From Hyphomicrobiales bacterium 4NK60-0047b (GTDB lineage Bacteria; Pseudomonadota; Alphaproteobacteria; Rhizobiales; HXMU1428-3), in NCBI GenBank assembly GCA_040367435.1, contig BAABWY010000001.1:744001-808000 (forward strand): a stretch of 64,000 nucleotides of DNA, given 5' to 3'. Positions 10,334-19,974 of the stretch are shown here, one piece after another (the stretch's first letter is position 1; each line of letters begins with the position of its first letter). The notes beneath the pieces are model-generated. The model saw only the letters and a program-made list of their open reading frames with translations. It ran no database searches and was not told the DNA's origin. Both the position numbers and the translations under genes were made by a program.

Positions 10334-11305
10334 ATGAAGACTTATTTCGCGATCATAACTGCCTGCCTGATAGCAACATCAATACCAGCATTTGCGGAAC
10401 CACCGAGTTTCACGACAGGGCGAGCAACAATGACAAACCCTGGACTTTTCACCTGTGATCCAAGCCTTGGGCAAAAAGGGCCGAAGGCGCGTGTGAGCGC
10501 CGTCGGCAAGATTACGTCCGACGATGGGAAAGAATGGATTGTTCCTGCAAAGACCCAGTTTTCAACTGCTCCAAAAGCCCCTGATCTCCACAATATCTGC
10601 AACGGCGTAACGCCTCGGAGCATAGCGGAAGTCGACATCTCCGCGATACCTGTGTTACAGGCAAATGGCGAAGAAGAGTTTATTGCCTACATCTTTGGGG
10701 ATAATTATTTCGAGCTCTATGTCAATGGAAAATTGCTCGCCGTAGATGCGGTACCCTTTACCCCCTTCAACTCTAGCATTGTACGTTTCAAGGCTAAACG
10801 CCCTGTGACACTCGCCGTAAAAATGGTCGATTGGGAAGAAAATCTAGGGCTTGGATCGGAAAAAAATAGTGGTTCGAACTTTCATCCCGGTGATGGTGGC
10901 CTTGTCATGCACGTCAAAGATGCAGATGGTAAAACAGTTGCGCTGACGGATGGAAGCTGGCGGGCACAAGTTTACTACATTTCACCACTGAATAATCGGA
11001 CGTGCCTCAAGATAAGCGGCACGCTCCGTGATAGCTCCGACTGCAAGATGGTCGGTGCGGCAAATGGCACACGGTTCTCGGCGGCCCACTGGCCAATTCC
11101 AAACGGATGGGAGCAAGCAAATTTTGATGCGACCGCATGGCCGTTAGCGACGACCTTCAGCAACGAAACAGTCGGAGTGAGAGGCAAGAACTCATACACG
11201 AATTTTACCGAGGTGTTTGATGCTCCGGGCGCTGATGCACAGTTCATTTGGTCCTCAAATCTCATACTCGACAATGTCGTTTTACTTCGCAAGACGTTCG
11301 AGTAA
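10334..11305 (+). CDS. Secreted protein of unknown function
   Basis: 323 residues behind a good ribosome site (AAGGAT). Residues 1-21 form a clear signal peptide ending SIPAFA, so the protein is exported to the periplasm or outside. The mature part has four to six cysteines and beta-rich stretches such as FGDNYFELYVNGKLLAVD and the closing FIWSSNLILDNVVLLRKTF, which resemble a galactose-binding-like jelly-roll. This is an impression from pattern only. It is less AT-rich than its neighbours. It precedes another secreted-protein gene by 100 bp on the same strand, so they may be co-transcribed. No enzyme motif recognised. Confidence 0.7.
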   Translation: MKTYFAIITACLIATSIPAFAEPPSFTTGRATMTNPGLFTCDPSLGQKGPKARVSAVGKITSDDGKEWIVPAKTQFSTAPKAPDLHNICNGVTPRSIAEVDISAIPVLQANGEEEFIAYIFGDNYFELYVNGKLLAVDAVPFTPFNSSIVRFKAKRPVTLAVKMVDWEENLGLGSEKNSGSNFHPGDGGLVMHVKDADGKTVALTDGSWRAQVYYISPLNNRTCLKISGTLRDSSDCKMVGAANGTRFSAAHWPIPNGWEQANFDATAWPLATTFSNETVGVRGKNSYTNFTEVFDAPGADAQFIWSSNLILDNVVLLRKTFE

Positions 11306-11405
11306 GTCGATAACTAAAAACACATAAACGCCTTATCAAATAGATAGAAGAGACGACAATATTGTCTTCTTCAGAGCAACTAAAGAACACTGGAAGGAAA
11401 CAGAA

Positions 11406-11987
11406 ATGAAATCAGCACCACTCGCAATGAGCTCGCTATATTTTGGAACCATCATTACCATGCTTATAATTCTTGTAGGACTGAACGGCATCGCAAGCGC
11501 TGATGAACCCAAAGTACCGACATCGGCACCTTATATTGTATTAAGCGATAATCTGGATGAGCCCAATGGGTACGGTTTTTGTCTTGATACATTCGGTCCA
11601 GGGCAGTCAGACTTATTGCATACCCACTCGTGCAAACCCGCGAAAGAAGGTCAACCCCGCAACTACGCCGGCCACGACGCGCGGTTCATGTATGATGCAT
11701 CGACAGGACGAATTCAATCGTACGCCTTTGAAGGTGTTTGCATGCAGGCCTTGGTTGCAAAGGGTTGGACCGTATTCGCTCTCCTGAACTGCAGCGATCA
11801 TCCGCGTCAGAAGTTTGTACACAACAGCTCCGACGGGACTTTGCGGTTGAGCGAAGATAAAAAGCAGTGCGTCACAGTCGCAGACAAAACCGTCCCTGCA
11901 GGTCCCTGGGTTAAGCGTCCCTTGGCGCTACAAGAATGCGATAGCGCCAAGGCTGCACTCAAAAGATGGACCGTCGTCTCGAAATAA
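11406..11987 (+). CDS. Secreted ricin-B-lectin-like protein
   Basis: 193 residues, start behind GGAAGGAAAC. Residues 12-33 are a hydrophobic export signal ending at ASADE. The mature part looks like a single beta-trefoil of the ricin-B lectin type: a CLD motif near residue 59, paired cysteines (CMQAL, LLNCSDHPRQKF, QCVTVADK, LQECDS) and the repeated Q/R-x-W/F endings (RQKFVH, LKRWTVV). Such domains bind sugars, here probably at the cell surface or outside. The export signal has a long N-region (about 10 residues), so a membrane anchor is possible. It follows the 10334 gene and may share its operon. Confidence 0.6.
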   Translation: MKSAPLAMSSLYFGTIITMLIILVGLNGIASADEPKVPTSAPYIVLSDNLDEPNGYGFCLDTFGPGQSDLLHTHSCKPAKEGQPRNYAGHDARFMYDASTGRIQSYAFEGVCMQALVAKGWTVFALLNCSDHPRQKFVHNSSDGTLRLSEDKKQCVTVADKTVPAGPWVKRPLALQECDSAKAALKRWTVVSK

Positions 11988-12332
11988 TCGTGTCCGATTA
12001 AGGTTAGCAGGTTTAATCCTTTTGCTGGATATAGTTATCTGCTTCACTATCAATCCCAGCCATTGGTGAAAAATTCGAAAGTGTCATTGCGCAGTGCGCT
12101 GCCCAATGACACTTGGTTTTGCGGTCGTGATCGCCTGGCCCGGCCGGATAGTCAGTAACTGCCGAATAGCCGCTCTGGTTCAATTACTCGCATTCTCGGA
12201 CTTTTCATGTTGCATCTGCTAAACATACCTTTCCGGAACTTTTGATCGGGCAATCATTACAAGCCAAAAATGCCAAGTTCCAACATTCGTAATATATTAC
12301 AATTATTCAAAGAGATGTGACGGAAAGAACAG
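11988..12332. other. Intergenic region with one inverted repeat
   Basis: No reading frame or RNA gene recognised. It holds the inverted repeat at 12079-12114 and AT-rich DNA before the VOC pseudogene. Confidence 0.4.
12079..12120 (+). terminator. Probable terminator after the lectin-like gene
   Basis: Eleven-base arms AAGTGTCATTG / CAATGACACTT enclose a smaller GCGC-AGT-GCGC hairpin. GGTTTT follows on the plus strand. The T-run is short, so confidence is moderate. Confidence 0.5.
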
Positions 12333-13083
12333 TTGATACCCAAGATCGCGATCATTCGAATTCGTTGCCAAAATCCGGAAGAACTATTGAAATTTTACCA
12401 TGATGTCCTGGGAAAGCAGGCATTGGCTGACGGCGTTGTAGGGTATGGGTGGTACCGAATCCGCTATCCAGTTTCTACCTGGGACAGAGCGATATCAGCC
12501 TCGTCCTAATGACCTCTATTGGAAGGTGACTTTGGCAGTCCCAAATATTAAGCTGGCGCATCAGCAATTGACGGACAAGGGCATTTCAGTTGGAATCCTA
12601 CGACAGTTCCGAGACGTCGGCTATCTTGCTCATTTCCAAGACCCCGAAAATTTTACAATTGAACTCATAGAGCACATCTTCCTAGGCGAGCGACGACATG
12701 AGCCGACTGATCCTAAATGCCTCGGCGGAGGAGTGCATCTCAATCTTCTAACGCTGAAAACCGCAAACATCAAGCCAATTCAAGAGGCATGTTCCGCGTG
12801 GGGAATAACACTACTTTCCATTCAACCAGTCGAGTGAAATGGGTTCACACTCTATTTCTTCGCATTCACTAATGTGCAGCAGCCGTCGAGCAACTTGACG
12901 GCGATCAAAAACAGGACGTGGGTATATCAACGCCCCTACACAGTCCTTGAAGTGCAGCACCTTCATGACGCTGAACGAGTGTTAAAAAATTCTGGCTCGC
13001 AGTCTGGTTATCTGGGCACAGAGATAATGCAAGCCCCGGGGAACTTCAGTGGGGCGGGTCTTCTTAGGTTTGAATGCGCTTGA
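12333..13083 (+). pseudogene. Broken VOC/glyoxalase-family gene
   Basis: Three pieces align as one vicinal-oxygen-chelate protein. Piece one starts at TTG 12333 (IPKIAIIRIRCQNPEELLKF then YHDVLGKQAL) and runs to about 12450. After a one-base shift near 12445-12450 the second piece continues (ESAIQFLPGTERYQPRPNDL) to TGA 12835-12837. The same frame then resumes (NGFTLYFFAFTN) with the strand pattern NRTWVYQRPYTVLEVQH, typical of the last VOC half, to 13083. One frameshift and one internal stop make a working product unlikely. Metal-binding residues cannot be assigned with confidence. Confidence 0.65.
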
Positions 13084-13311
13084 AATTCTAGCCCACAAAC
13101 TGGACACGTCTGACGCGGGTCAAAAACTGAAGTTAATAGACTACAAATTTTGTAAAGTATTCTTCCTAAAGTTCCCCCAAAGGAGAATTCACTATCATCT
13201 ATAATTGAATGGGGAATTATGAAAAGTATGGTGAGCCTAATCATAGCTGGTTCGAAACGGATCTTTGATTTATTGCAAAACTGGAACACCGTCCTAACTA
13301 AAAAAAATTAA

Positions 13312-13344
13312 AAAAGCCATAGGAAATAATATCCTATGGCTTTT
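13312..13344 (-). terminator. Terminator of the RTX gene
   Basis: Thirteen-base perfect arms (AAAAGCCATAGGA / TCCTATGGCTTTT) with a seven-base loop, 20 bp beyond the RTX stop codon. T-rich on both strands, so it may work in both directions. Confidence 0.75.
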
Positions 13345-13363
13345 ATTTGATTGCAAAAAGTTA

Positions 13364-16300
13364 TTATACAAAATCGAAATCGTTTACACTTAATTGCCAT
13401 TGATGAACATCTTTGAAAATCAATGTATCACCATTGCCGAAGTCGATTGTTGTTTCTGGGTTCCAATAACCACCCGATGAAGTCATCGCATCTTGAACAT
13501 CTGCAAAGTTATCAAACCCATCAACATCGAGGATGATTTTATCTCCTGAGAAATTGAAGCCCCAGAATGAGTACCCAGTATCAAAGTCTGAAATCGTGTC
13601 TATATCATCACCTGATCTGAAGACGAATTGGTCATGTCCCCATCCACCAGTTAGTAGGTCATTTCCTTCACCGCCTTCAAGGCGATTGTTTTTCCAATTG
13701 CCTTTTAGCTGGTCATCATGCATGGAACCAATGAGGTTTTCGATGCTAAAGAGCTGATCTCCTTCAGCGTCCCCTCCTGAAGCCGTCTGGTCGCTGCCCC
13801 ACCACCAATATGAGCGGGCAAGACTGACATCCACACCGGCTGAAGATCCAGAATAATCAGCTGTATCAGAGCCAAAGCCGCCATAGAGTTTGTCAGCCCC
13901 GGCGCCACCAATTAAATGGTCATCGCCCCAAAGGCCGAAGATTGTATCATTGCCGCCTTCACCATCTAAAATATCATTTTGGTACGTGCCATAAATGATA
14001 TCATCAGTTGTGTTGCTATTATTATCAGTCGGATCATCAAGAAGTGAGATCTCAAAACTGTTTTGAGTTGTAAGACCAGCCGCATCTGTAGCCAAAACAT
14101 CCAAACTTAGTGAAGTCGTTGTTTCAAAGTCTAGATCAGCACCATCCGCAACAACAAGCTTGTCTCCTTCGAAAACAAACTGAGTGGCACCTGTACCACC
14201 GACGATTGAATAGGTGTGACTATCTCCCAAATCTACATCACTGACAGAGAACATGCCAACCTCAGAACCAGCCAAACTATTTTCTTCGATCTCCAAAGTT
14301 GAAGAAATCAAGTTGGTCGGTGCATCATTAATGGCATGAATAGTGAGACTTGCAACAGCACTCGAAACACCACCATTTCCATCAGATATTGTGTATCTAA
14401 AAGAAGCAGGTCCATTATAGTTGGTAGTTGGAGTGAAAATAATATCTCCATTACTATCAATCTCAACAGAACCATTTTCAGCATCAGCAACACTGATGAT
14501 CGATAGGACATCCCCATCAACATCGACATCATTCAGAAGCAATGAGTTTGCCGCAATAATAAGAGGTGTATCTTCATCAATCTCAAAGCTATCATCATTT
14601 GCAGCAACAGGCGCATCATTAACTGCATTCACAGTTAAATCAAAATCTTCCGAAACTTCCAGCTCACCATCTGACGCTGCAACTCTCAGATTAATATCTC
14701 CATGAAAATCTTGTGGCGGCGTACCGGAGAATGTCTGCGTATTACTATCAAAAGACAGCCATGCCGGTAGCTCTGAGCCATCAGTGAGAGTGGCTGCTAG
14801 CGTTAGAGCGTCACCATCGACATCTGAGAAGGTGCCTGTTGGAATTGTGAAGCTCCAGCCGGTGTCTTCATTTGAAGTTTGATCAGAAATTTTTTGAACA
14901 ACAATCGGAGCATCGTTCACTGGGTTGATTGTTAGGTTGAAGCTGTCTGAAACTTCTAGCTCACCGTCTGATGCTGTCACACTTAGGGCGATGTCTCCAT
15001 TAAAGTCTTGTGGTGGTGTGCCAGAAAATGTCTGTGTCGTACTATCAAAAGAGAGCCATGCTGGCAGCTCTGAGTCATCCGCTAGAGACACCGATAAGGT
15101 TAGGATATCACCATCTACATCTGAGAAAGTATTCTCTGGAACTGTAAAGCTCCAGCTAGAATCTTCATCTATCGCTTGGTCCTCTATTACGGTTTGAACA
15201 ACTGGAGCTGAATTGTTAGCTCCAACCTCCAAAGAAACAATACCATTGCCTATTCCACCATTTTCATCGTTGACCGTATATAGGAAATATGCAGGTCCAG
15301 TATAACCATCAGTAGGTATAAAGGTGATTTGACCATCAGAAGTCATTTCTACTGTACCGTTAAAGGCTGAACCAACGCTAGAGACCGTTAATTCATCTCC
15401 TTCAGCATCAGTGTCATTTGCAAGCAAAGCTAATGCTGAAAGATTTAGTGGTGTATTGTACTCCACTTCAAATCCTTCATCATTGCCAACTTCAGGTTCA
15501 TCATTCACAGCAAAGATATTTAAATCAAAAACACTCTCAACAGTTTCAACACCATCTGTAGCTAATACTCTTAAATTGATTGGGCCACTAAAGTTAGAAG
15601 GAGGAGTTCCCGTAAAAGTTTTTGTATCAGAATTGAAGGATAACCAGTCTGGTAATGGAGAGCCATCAGCAAGAGTAGCTGTGAGAGTTAGAGTGTCACC
15701 ATCGATATCTGAGAATAACGTCTCTGGAACAACAATATTAACGGGTCGGTCTTCAGCAGAATAATGCTCCTCCATTGGAGTTTGTATGACAGGAGCATCA
15801 TTAACGGCTGCAACTTCAACATTTACAGTTGAGCTAACTTCAACACCGTTGCCATCTGTTATTGTATATATGAAAGACGCTGTTCCGTTAAAATTTTGAT
15901 CAGGAATAAAAGTGAATGTTCCATCACTATTTTCAATTAATTGACCATTCTCTGCGGATTGAGCTGAAACAAAACTAACAACATCCCCATCAAGGTCGCT
16001 ATCATTAAAAAGCAATTCTTCTTTTGTGAAGGTAACACCTTCATCTTCATTTGTTTGTAAGTCATCACTGATGATGATTGGTTTATTATTCGCGCTAAAA
16101 AGAGCATCAGATGTAAAGGTTCCATCAGCAAATGAAAATATCTCTACATTTGAAACTTCATCTGTTCCATCAGTGCTATCTTGACGCAGATCAGTGATCC
16201 GAACTCTGTTGCTGCTTAATGATATGATTTGATAATCAGCGCGCGTCCCAGAATAAATAGCAACATCGTTACCTAATTTACCGTCTATACTATCATCACC

Positions 16301-19054
16301 ACCAGCACCAGTTATTTGATTGTCTTCTTCATCGCCTGTGAGATAATCATCACCATTTCCTGAAATGATATTTTCCAGAGAAATTAATCTATCTGAGTCA
16401 ATTTCATCACCGTAGGCTGACCCATTTTCTAAATTAACAAAAATAGCATTTGAAGCACTAGAATAGACAACGGTATCATTCCCAAGTCCACCATCATAAT
16501 GATCATCGCCTTCTCCACTGCCGCCGACTATTGTGTCATTGCCAGAACCACCATACGCCGAATCATCGCCATCACCAGTGGTTATATGGTCATTACCTGC
16601 GCCGCCGAAGGCACGATCATTTCCAGCCCTAGTATCAATCGTATCATCACCAGCTTTACCAATGGCAGTATCAGCTTGTTCTGTACCTTCTATGTTTTGA
16701 TTTTCTTCAGGAGATGGACTGTCTTTATCTTCTTCTTCAAAATCGGGTAAAAACTCTTTATAAAATTTATCGTCATTCAGTGCCTTAATTGCATTGTTGG
16801 CATTTGTCAGAGCACTATTATTGACTTGATCAACACTGGCTCTATCTTCACGGAGTTCTTTATTAACAATATTAAAGGGACCAGTTAAATTAATACCATA
16901 ATCACCATTCGAAAAATTATTTAGTTTTATAGCAAAAGTGTCTTCTTCAAAATATACAATTAAGTCATTCCCATCCATCTCATATGTGAGAAGAGGTTTG
17001 TAAGGCTCAAGAGTAAACCCATTAGTATAGTTTCTTACATCCCCATTATTATAAATATCTAAAGTATTTGAAAAATTTTCACCATACGTGGACGCAGCTA
17101 CTACAAATGGCTCACCATCAAAAGTCATCGAATGCAGCTCAAAATCCACAGCTCGAGTTAGAAAATGATATTCAATATTTCCGTCTTGGTCTGAATCATA
17201 AACTTCATCATAATTAACCCTATCAACAACACTTCCTGTATATGTATAGTAAGTAAATTGTTGAGCAATGGCAACACCACCTAGAATTGGGAAAAGTTTT
17301 TCTGCTCCAGTCTGTTCATCTGGAGCTATACCAACCATGCTCCCCTTAATAAACAATCGATCCTCTCCTTCGCCCCCCTGGATCGTGTAGGTCGCACCCC
17401 CATTGAGAGCAATACTTGTGTCAGAGACACTAAGCTTAGTATCATTCTCACCCAGGACAATCCAATCAAGACCGTCACCAACTGTGACTTTACCTTTTCC
17501 ATCGCTAACATCAATAAGGTATGACCCTTCACTTTCGACATTAATTACACTGTCTTCTGAGGTTCCTTGAATATAAACAACAGGTTTTTCTTCAAATGGA
17601 CCTGAATTGGAGAAACCCTCAAGGGTTATTTTTTTGCCGCCATCAAAGTTAATGACACCGGTTCCATTTACATCAATGTTTAGGTCAAATTCAGTTTCAA
17701 TATCCAAGACTTTCTGAATAACTTTTTCCCAGGGAAGATTATTGCCATCTTTGTCTTGGGTTACTGCGTCTCCACCAAAATCTTGAATTTTTAAATCAGT
17801 AAAACTATTAGTGTTTTCGACCTTTAAAGTATCGATAAATTCTGTGCCCTTAATGACTTCAATGGAATGGAGAATATCAGCCCCTCCTGTACCATCGTTT
17901 AGAACATTAATAAATTCATCAGATAATACAATTTCAATGCCATTATCAGGTTTATCATTAAATATAAAACCAGACTCTACGAGAGAATAATCAACGGTAT
18001 CTATCCCATTTGTATCGGTGCTTTTTTCTGGATCAAAATCACCATAAATCATATCATTTCCGCGGCCACCTCGAAGAATATCATCACCTGCACCACCTAT
18101 AAGTAAGTCGTCATTTCTATATCCTTCGATTTCATCATTTCCTTCACCACCAACGATATTAAGGGTATAATCATTGAATAGGTTAAAAAGAAAAGGTGAC
18201 AGTTTTTGTTTTAATGTAAAGTCATCATCTTCATTTGTTCCATAGACTGTGACAGTTCTTCCAAAATCATGATACCCAAGGATTTCATCACCCGCTAATC
18301 CAAAAAATTGTCCAGCGTTAGAGCTTGTATTAATGACTTTATCTATGAAATTGTCTAAAAACCGTATTTGTCCTTCATTCTCATTTATTGCCAAAGAAAT
18401 ATTTGTACTTTGTTCATTTGAAAATTGTGAACTGTGATAAGACTGATAGCTTTTTCGATTCCCTGTAAATTCTATTTCCACTGTGCGGGGAGTGATTCCA
18501 GAATCTAAACCCAAACCCCATAGATCAAGCATGGGTTCTAATCTTTTATTTATGAATTTGGCAAAAGCATTACTCGAAACAAAATCAAAATTATCATCAT
18601 CGGCTTTTAACGTAAAATTTGTAACAGATCTTTGGTCTCCATTTACAACAAATTGAGCATTGCTCAGATCCAACTCAAAACCGGTTGAGCCGAAAATAAA
18701 AGATCGCCAAAGGTGATCCGCACTGCCCACATCCGTTGAATATTGACTAACACCAAACTTAAGGCTTTTATCACCAATACCCAAAGCTTTTTGTATTTGA
18801 TCCCAAGTGTAAGTTTTATCCTCTAAAGTTGTATCATTAAAAAACGTTTGAAAAGCTTCTGAACGCGCCGGATTGGCATAGCGTCCAGCGCCCGATGTTA
18901 AGTAATCCATCATGTTAAGCTGTATGGTTGGGCCAGGGGTATTATCCGGACGGATGCGATCACTTAAAAATTCTGGGGCAGTGGCCTGACCAAAAAGGTA
19001 TAGATTTAAAATGGTTTTTACATCGTTTAAACTTAAGGAACCAACATTAATCAT
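13364..19054 (-). CDS. Giant RTX protein with cadherin-like repeats
   Basis: 1896-residue, acidic, calcium-binding secreted protein, probably a type I secretion substrate and adhesin-like. The N-terminal 280 residues are unrecognised. RTX nonapeptides (GGxGxDxLx type) occur near residues 300-345 (GGAGDDILRGGRGNDMIYGD), 790-910 and 1690-1815. Residues about 990-1580 alternate cadherin-like/VCBS-type domains (DEDTPL, LLxND, DVDGD motifs) with dystroglycan-type CADG domains (DVDGDxLTL, LPAWLSFDS, TFSGTPPQDF). The C-terminal 90 residues resemble the serralysin C-terminal region (DTISDFDTG), ending with the hydrophobic tail NDFDFV, consistent with an uncleaved type I secretion signal. No signal peptide. 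A membrane protein and a HlyC-family acyltransferase are encoded just upstream on the same strand, suggesting lysine acylation. No type I ABC transporter is in the window. Confidence 0.85.
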   Translation of the reverse strand: MINVGSLSLNDVKTILNLYLFGQATAPEFLSDRIRPDNTPGPTIQLNMMDYLTSGAGRYANPARSEAFQTFFNDTTLEDKTYTWDQIQKALGIGDKSLKFGVSQYSTDVGSADHLWRSFIFGSTGFELDLSNAQFVVNGDQRSVTNFTLKADDDNFDFVSSNAFAKFINKRLEPMLDLWGLGLDSGITPRTVEIEFTGNRKSYQSYHSSQFSNEQSTNISLAINENEGQIRFLDNFIDKVINTSSNAGQFFGLAGDEILGYHDFGRTVTVYGTNEDDDFTLKQKLSPFLFNLFNDYTLNIVGGEGNDEIEGYRNDDLLIGGAGDDILRGGRGNDMIYGDFDPEKSTDTNGIDTVDYSLVESGFIFNDKPDNGIEIVLSDEFINVLNDGTGGADILHSIEVIKGTEFIDTLKVENTNSFTDLKIQDFGGDAVTQDKDGNNLPWEKVIQKVLDIETEFDLNIDVNGTGVINFDGGKKITLEGFSNSGPFEEKPVVYIQGTSEDSVINVESEGSYLIDVSDGKGKVTVGDGLDWIVLGENDTKLSVSDTSIALNGGATYTIQGGEGEDRLFIKGSMVGIAPDEQTGAEKLFPILGGVAIAQQFTYYTYTGSVVDRVNYDEVYDSDQDGNIEYHFLTRAVDFELHSMTFDGEPFVVAASTYGENFSNTLDIYNNGDVRNYTNGFTLEPYKPLLTYEMDGNDLIVYFEEDTFAIKLNNFSNGDYGINLTGPFNIVNKELREDRASVDQVNNSALTNANNAIKALNDDKFYKEFLPDFEEEDKDSPSPEENQNIEGTEQADTAIGKAGDDTIDTRAGNDRAFGGAGNDHITTGDGDDSAYGGSGNDTIVGGSGEGDDHYDGGLGNDTVVYSSASNAIFVNLENGSAYGDEIDSDRLISLENIISGNGDDYLTGDEEDNQITGAGGDDSIDGKLGNDVAIYSGTRADYQIISLSSNRVRITDLRQDSTDGTDEVSNVEIFSFADGTFTSDALFSANNKPIIISDDLQTNEDEGVTFTKEELLFNDSDLDGDVVSFVSAQSAENGQLIENSDGTFTFIPDQNFNGTASFIYTITDGNGVEVSSTVNVEVAAVNDAPVIQTPMEEHYSAEDRPVNIVVPETLFSDIDGDTLTLTATLADGSPLPDWLSFNSDTKTFTGTPPSNFSGPINLRVLATDGVETVESVFDLNIFAVNDEPEVGNDEGFEVEYNTPLNLSALALLANDTDAEGDELTVSSVGSAFNGTVEMTSDGQITFIPTDGYTGPAYFLYTVNDENGGIGNGIVSLEVGANNSAPVVQTVIEDQAIDEDSSWSFTVPENTFSDVDGDILTLSVSLADDSELPAWLSFDSTTQTFSGTPPQDFNGDIALSVTASDGELEVSDSFNLTINPVNDAPIVVQKISDQTSNEDTGWSFTIPTGTFSDVDGDALTLAATLTDGSELPAWLSFDSNTQTFSGTPPQDFHGDINLRVAASDGELEVSEDFDLTVNAVNDAPVAANDDSFEIDEDTPLIIAANSLLLNDVDVDGDVLSIISVADAENGSVEIDSNGDIIFTPTTNYNGPASFRYTISDGNGGVSSAVASLTIHAINDAPTNLISSTLEIEENSLAGSEVGMFSVSDVDLGDSHTYSIVGGTGATQFVFEGDKLVVADGADLDFETTTSLSLDVLATDAAGLTTQNSFEISLLDDPTDNNSNTTDDIIYGTYQNDILDGEGGNDTIFGLWGDDHLIGGAGADKLYGGFGSDTADYSGSSAGVDVSLARSYWWWGSDQTASGGDAEGDQLFSIENLIGSMHDDQLKGNWKNNRLEGGEGNDLLTGGWGHDQFVFRSGDDIDTISDFDTGYSFWGFNFSGDKIILDVDGFDNFADVQDAMTSSGGYWNPETTIDFGNGDTLIFKDVHQWQLSVNDFDFV
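14614..15207 (-). repeat. Two tandem 297-bp CADG-domain units
   Basis: Two consecutive copies of a 297-bp (99-codon) unit inside the RTX gene, highly alike at DNA level (for example both carry CTCACCRTCTGAYGCTG and ATGCYGGYAGCTCTGA). A more diverged third unit of the same length lies at about 15499-15796. This suggests recent duplication within the gene and a place where length may vary between strains. Confidence 0.75.
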
Positions 19055-19107
19055 GGGAATATATCCTTGAAATAAATTGAAGGGGAAAAGTGAGTAAAGC
19101 TATATAC

Positions 19108-19920
19108 TCACTCTTTTTTTGTCTTGGAAAATTGAGGAAATTTGAAGTGCACCTCATTCCATTTGCGAGAAGTATCAACTTGCCCTTTTCGGTAACCTGG
19201 TCCAAACCAATCTGAAACAATGCCACAACAACTGACATAATTCGTGGTATTAAAAAGTATTGATTTTTCAGACTCCGATGGGTTTAGAGCATAACCATAT
19301 ATGTTTATCTTTACGTGATAGTGGAACTGTAATGCTGCCCAATAAGTCCCCCCTTCAAAAAGTTTTGTCCCATTATAAAATTTTTTAATGGAACAACATT
19401 TTGGGTTTTGCTGGATGAAGTCGTCAACAGATGAATAGGTTATGAGATTGGTTGTCCTTGGAAGGTCTCGCAAATCATAATCAAGGTTTCTTTCCCCGTC
19501 TCTCCACCTTTTTTTCTGTCTTTCATATTGTTTGAGGTTATGCTGGATCGCAATGCGGATAAATTCTTCATCGGAATAAAATTTTAATTGACTATAGCAA
19601 AAACCCAGTAAATTTAGAGGTGTGCAAACCATCAAAAGCACTAAGAGAATATTTCTTTTCTTTGAATACCAAGGGACATTTTTTCTATATCGACCTAAGA
19701 GAAACGCGACAAATTCAAAAGCGTAATAAATGACGCTAAAAAAAATAATGAAGAAGATGGTGAAAGCAACGAAATAAAAGCCTGTAGTACTATTTTGATA
19801 GTCAACCCCACTCAGACTAATAAAGAGGATATATAAGAAAGCCAACAACAGATAGATCATCAAACAGGCTCTGATTTTTCCCGATAAATTACTTTCAGTG
19901 TCTTTATTATTCTCCGACAT
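19108..19920 (-). CDS. Hypothetical membrane protein next to RTX gene
   Basis: About 270 residues from ATG 19920 behind GGGGAAG; a longer reading from 19953 is possible but lacks a ribosome site. Three hydrophobic segments at about residues 18-37, 46-73 and 91-110 place the N-terminal half in the membrane. The C-terminal half is soluble, rich in aromatic residues, with four cysteines (CCSI, CCGI). I do not recognise a family. It lies 53 bp upstream of the RTX gene and 54 bp downstream of the acyltransferase gene on the same strand, so the three form a probable operon. A role in exporting or processing the RTX protein is only an inference. Confidence 0.6.
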   Translation of the reverse strand: MSENNKDTESNLSGKIRACLMIYLLLAFLYILFISLSGVDYQNSTTGFYFVAFTIFFIIFFSVIYYAFEFVAFLLGRYRKNVPWYSKKRNILLVLLMVCTPLNLLGFCYSQLKFYSDEEFIRIAIQHNLKQYERQKKRWRDGERNLDYDLRDLPRTTNLITYSSVDDFIQQNPKCCSIKKFYNGTKLFEGGTYWAALQFHYHVKINIYGYALNPSESEKSILFNTTNYVSCCGIVSDWFGPGYRKGQVDTSRKWNEVHFKFPQFSKTKKE

Positions 19921-19974
19921 ATTCCGAACTTCCCCTAAGCTGTGATTCTTCAAAGATTAAAAATATCAGTCTTT

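Noticed and set aside
13008-13289. 93-codon minus-strand frame with CPVCG motif
   Set aside because: Overlaps the VOC remnant in antisense, has no ribosome site and only one Cys pair; probably chance.
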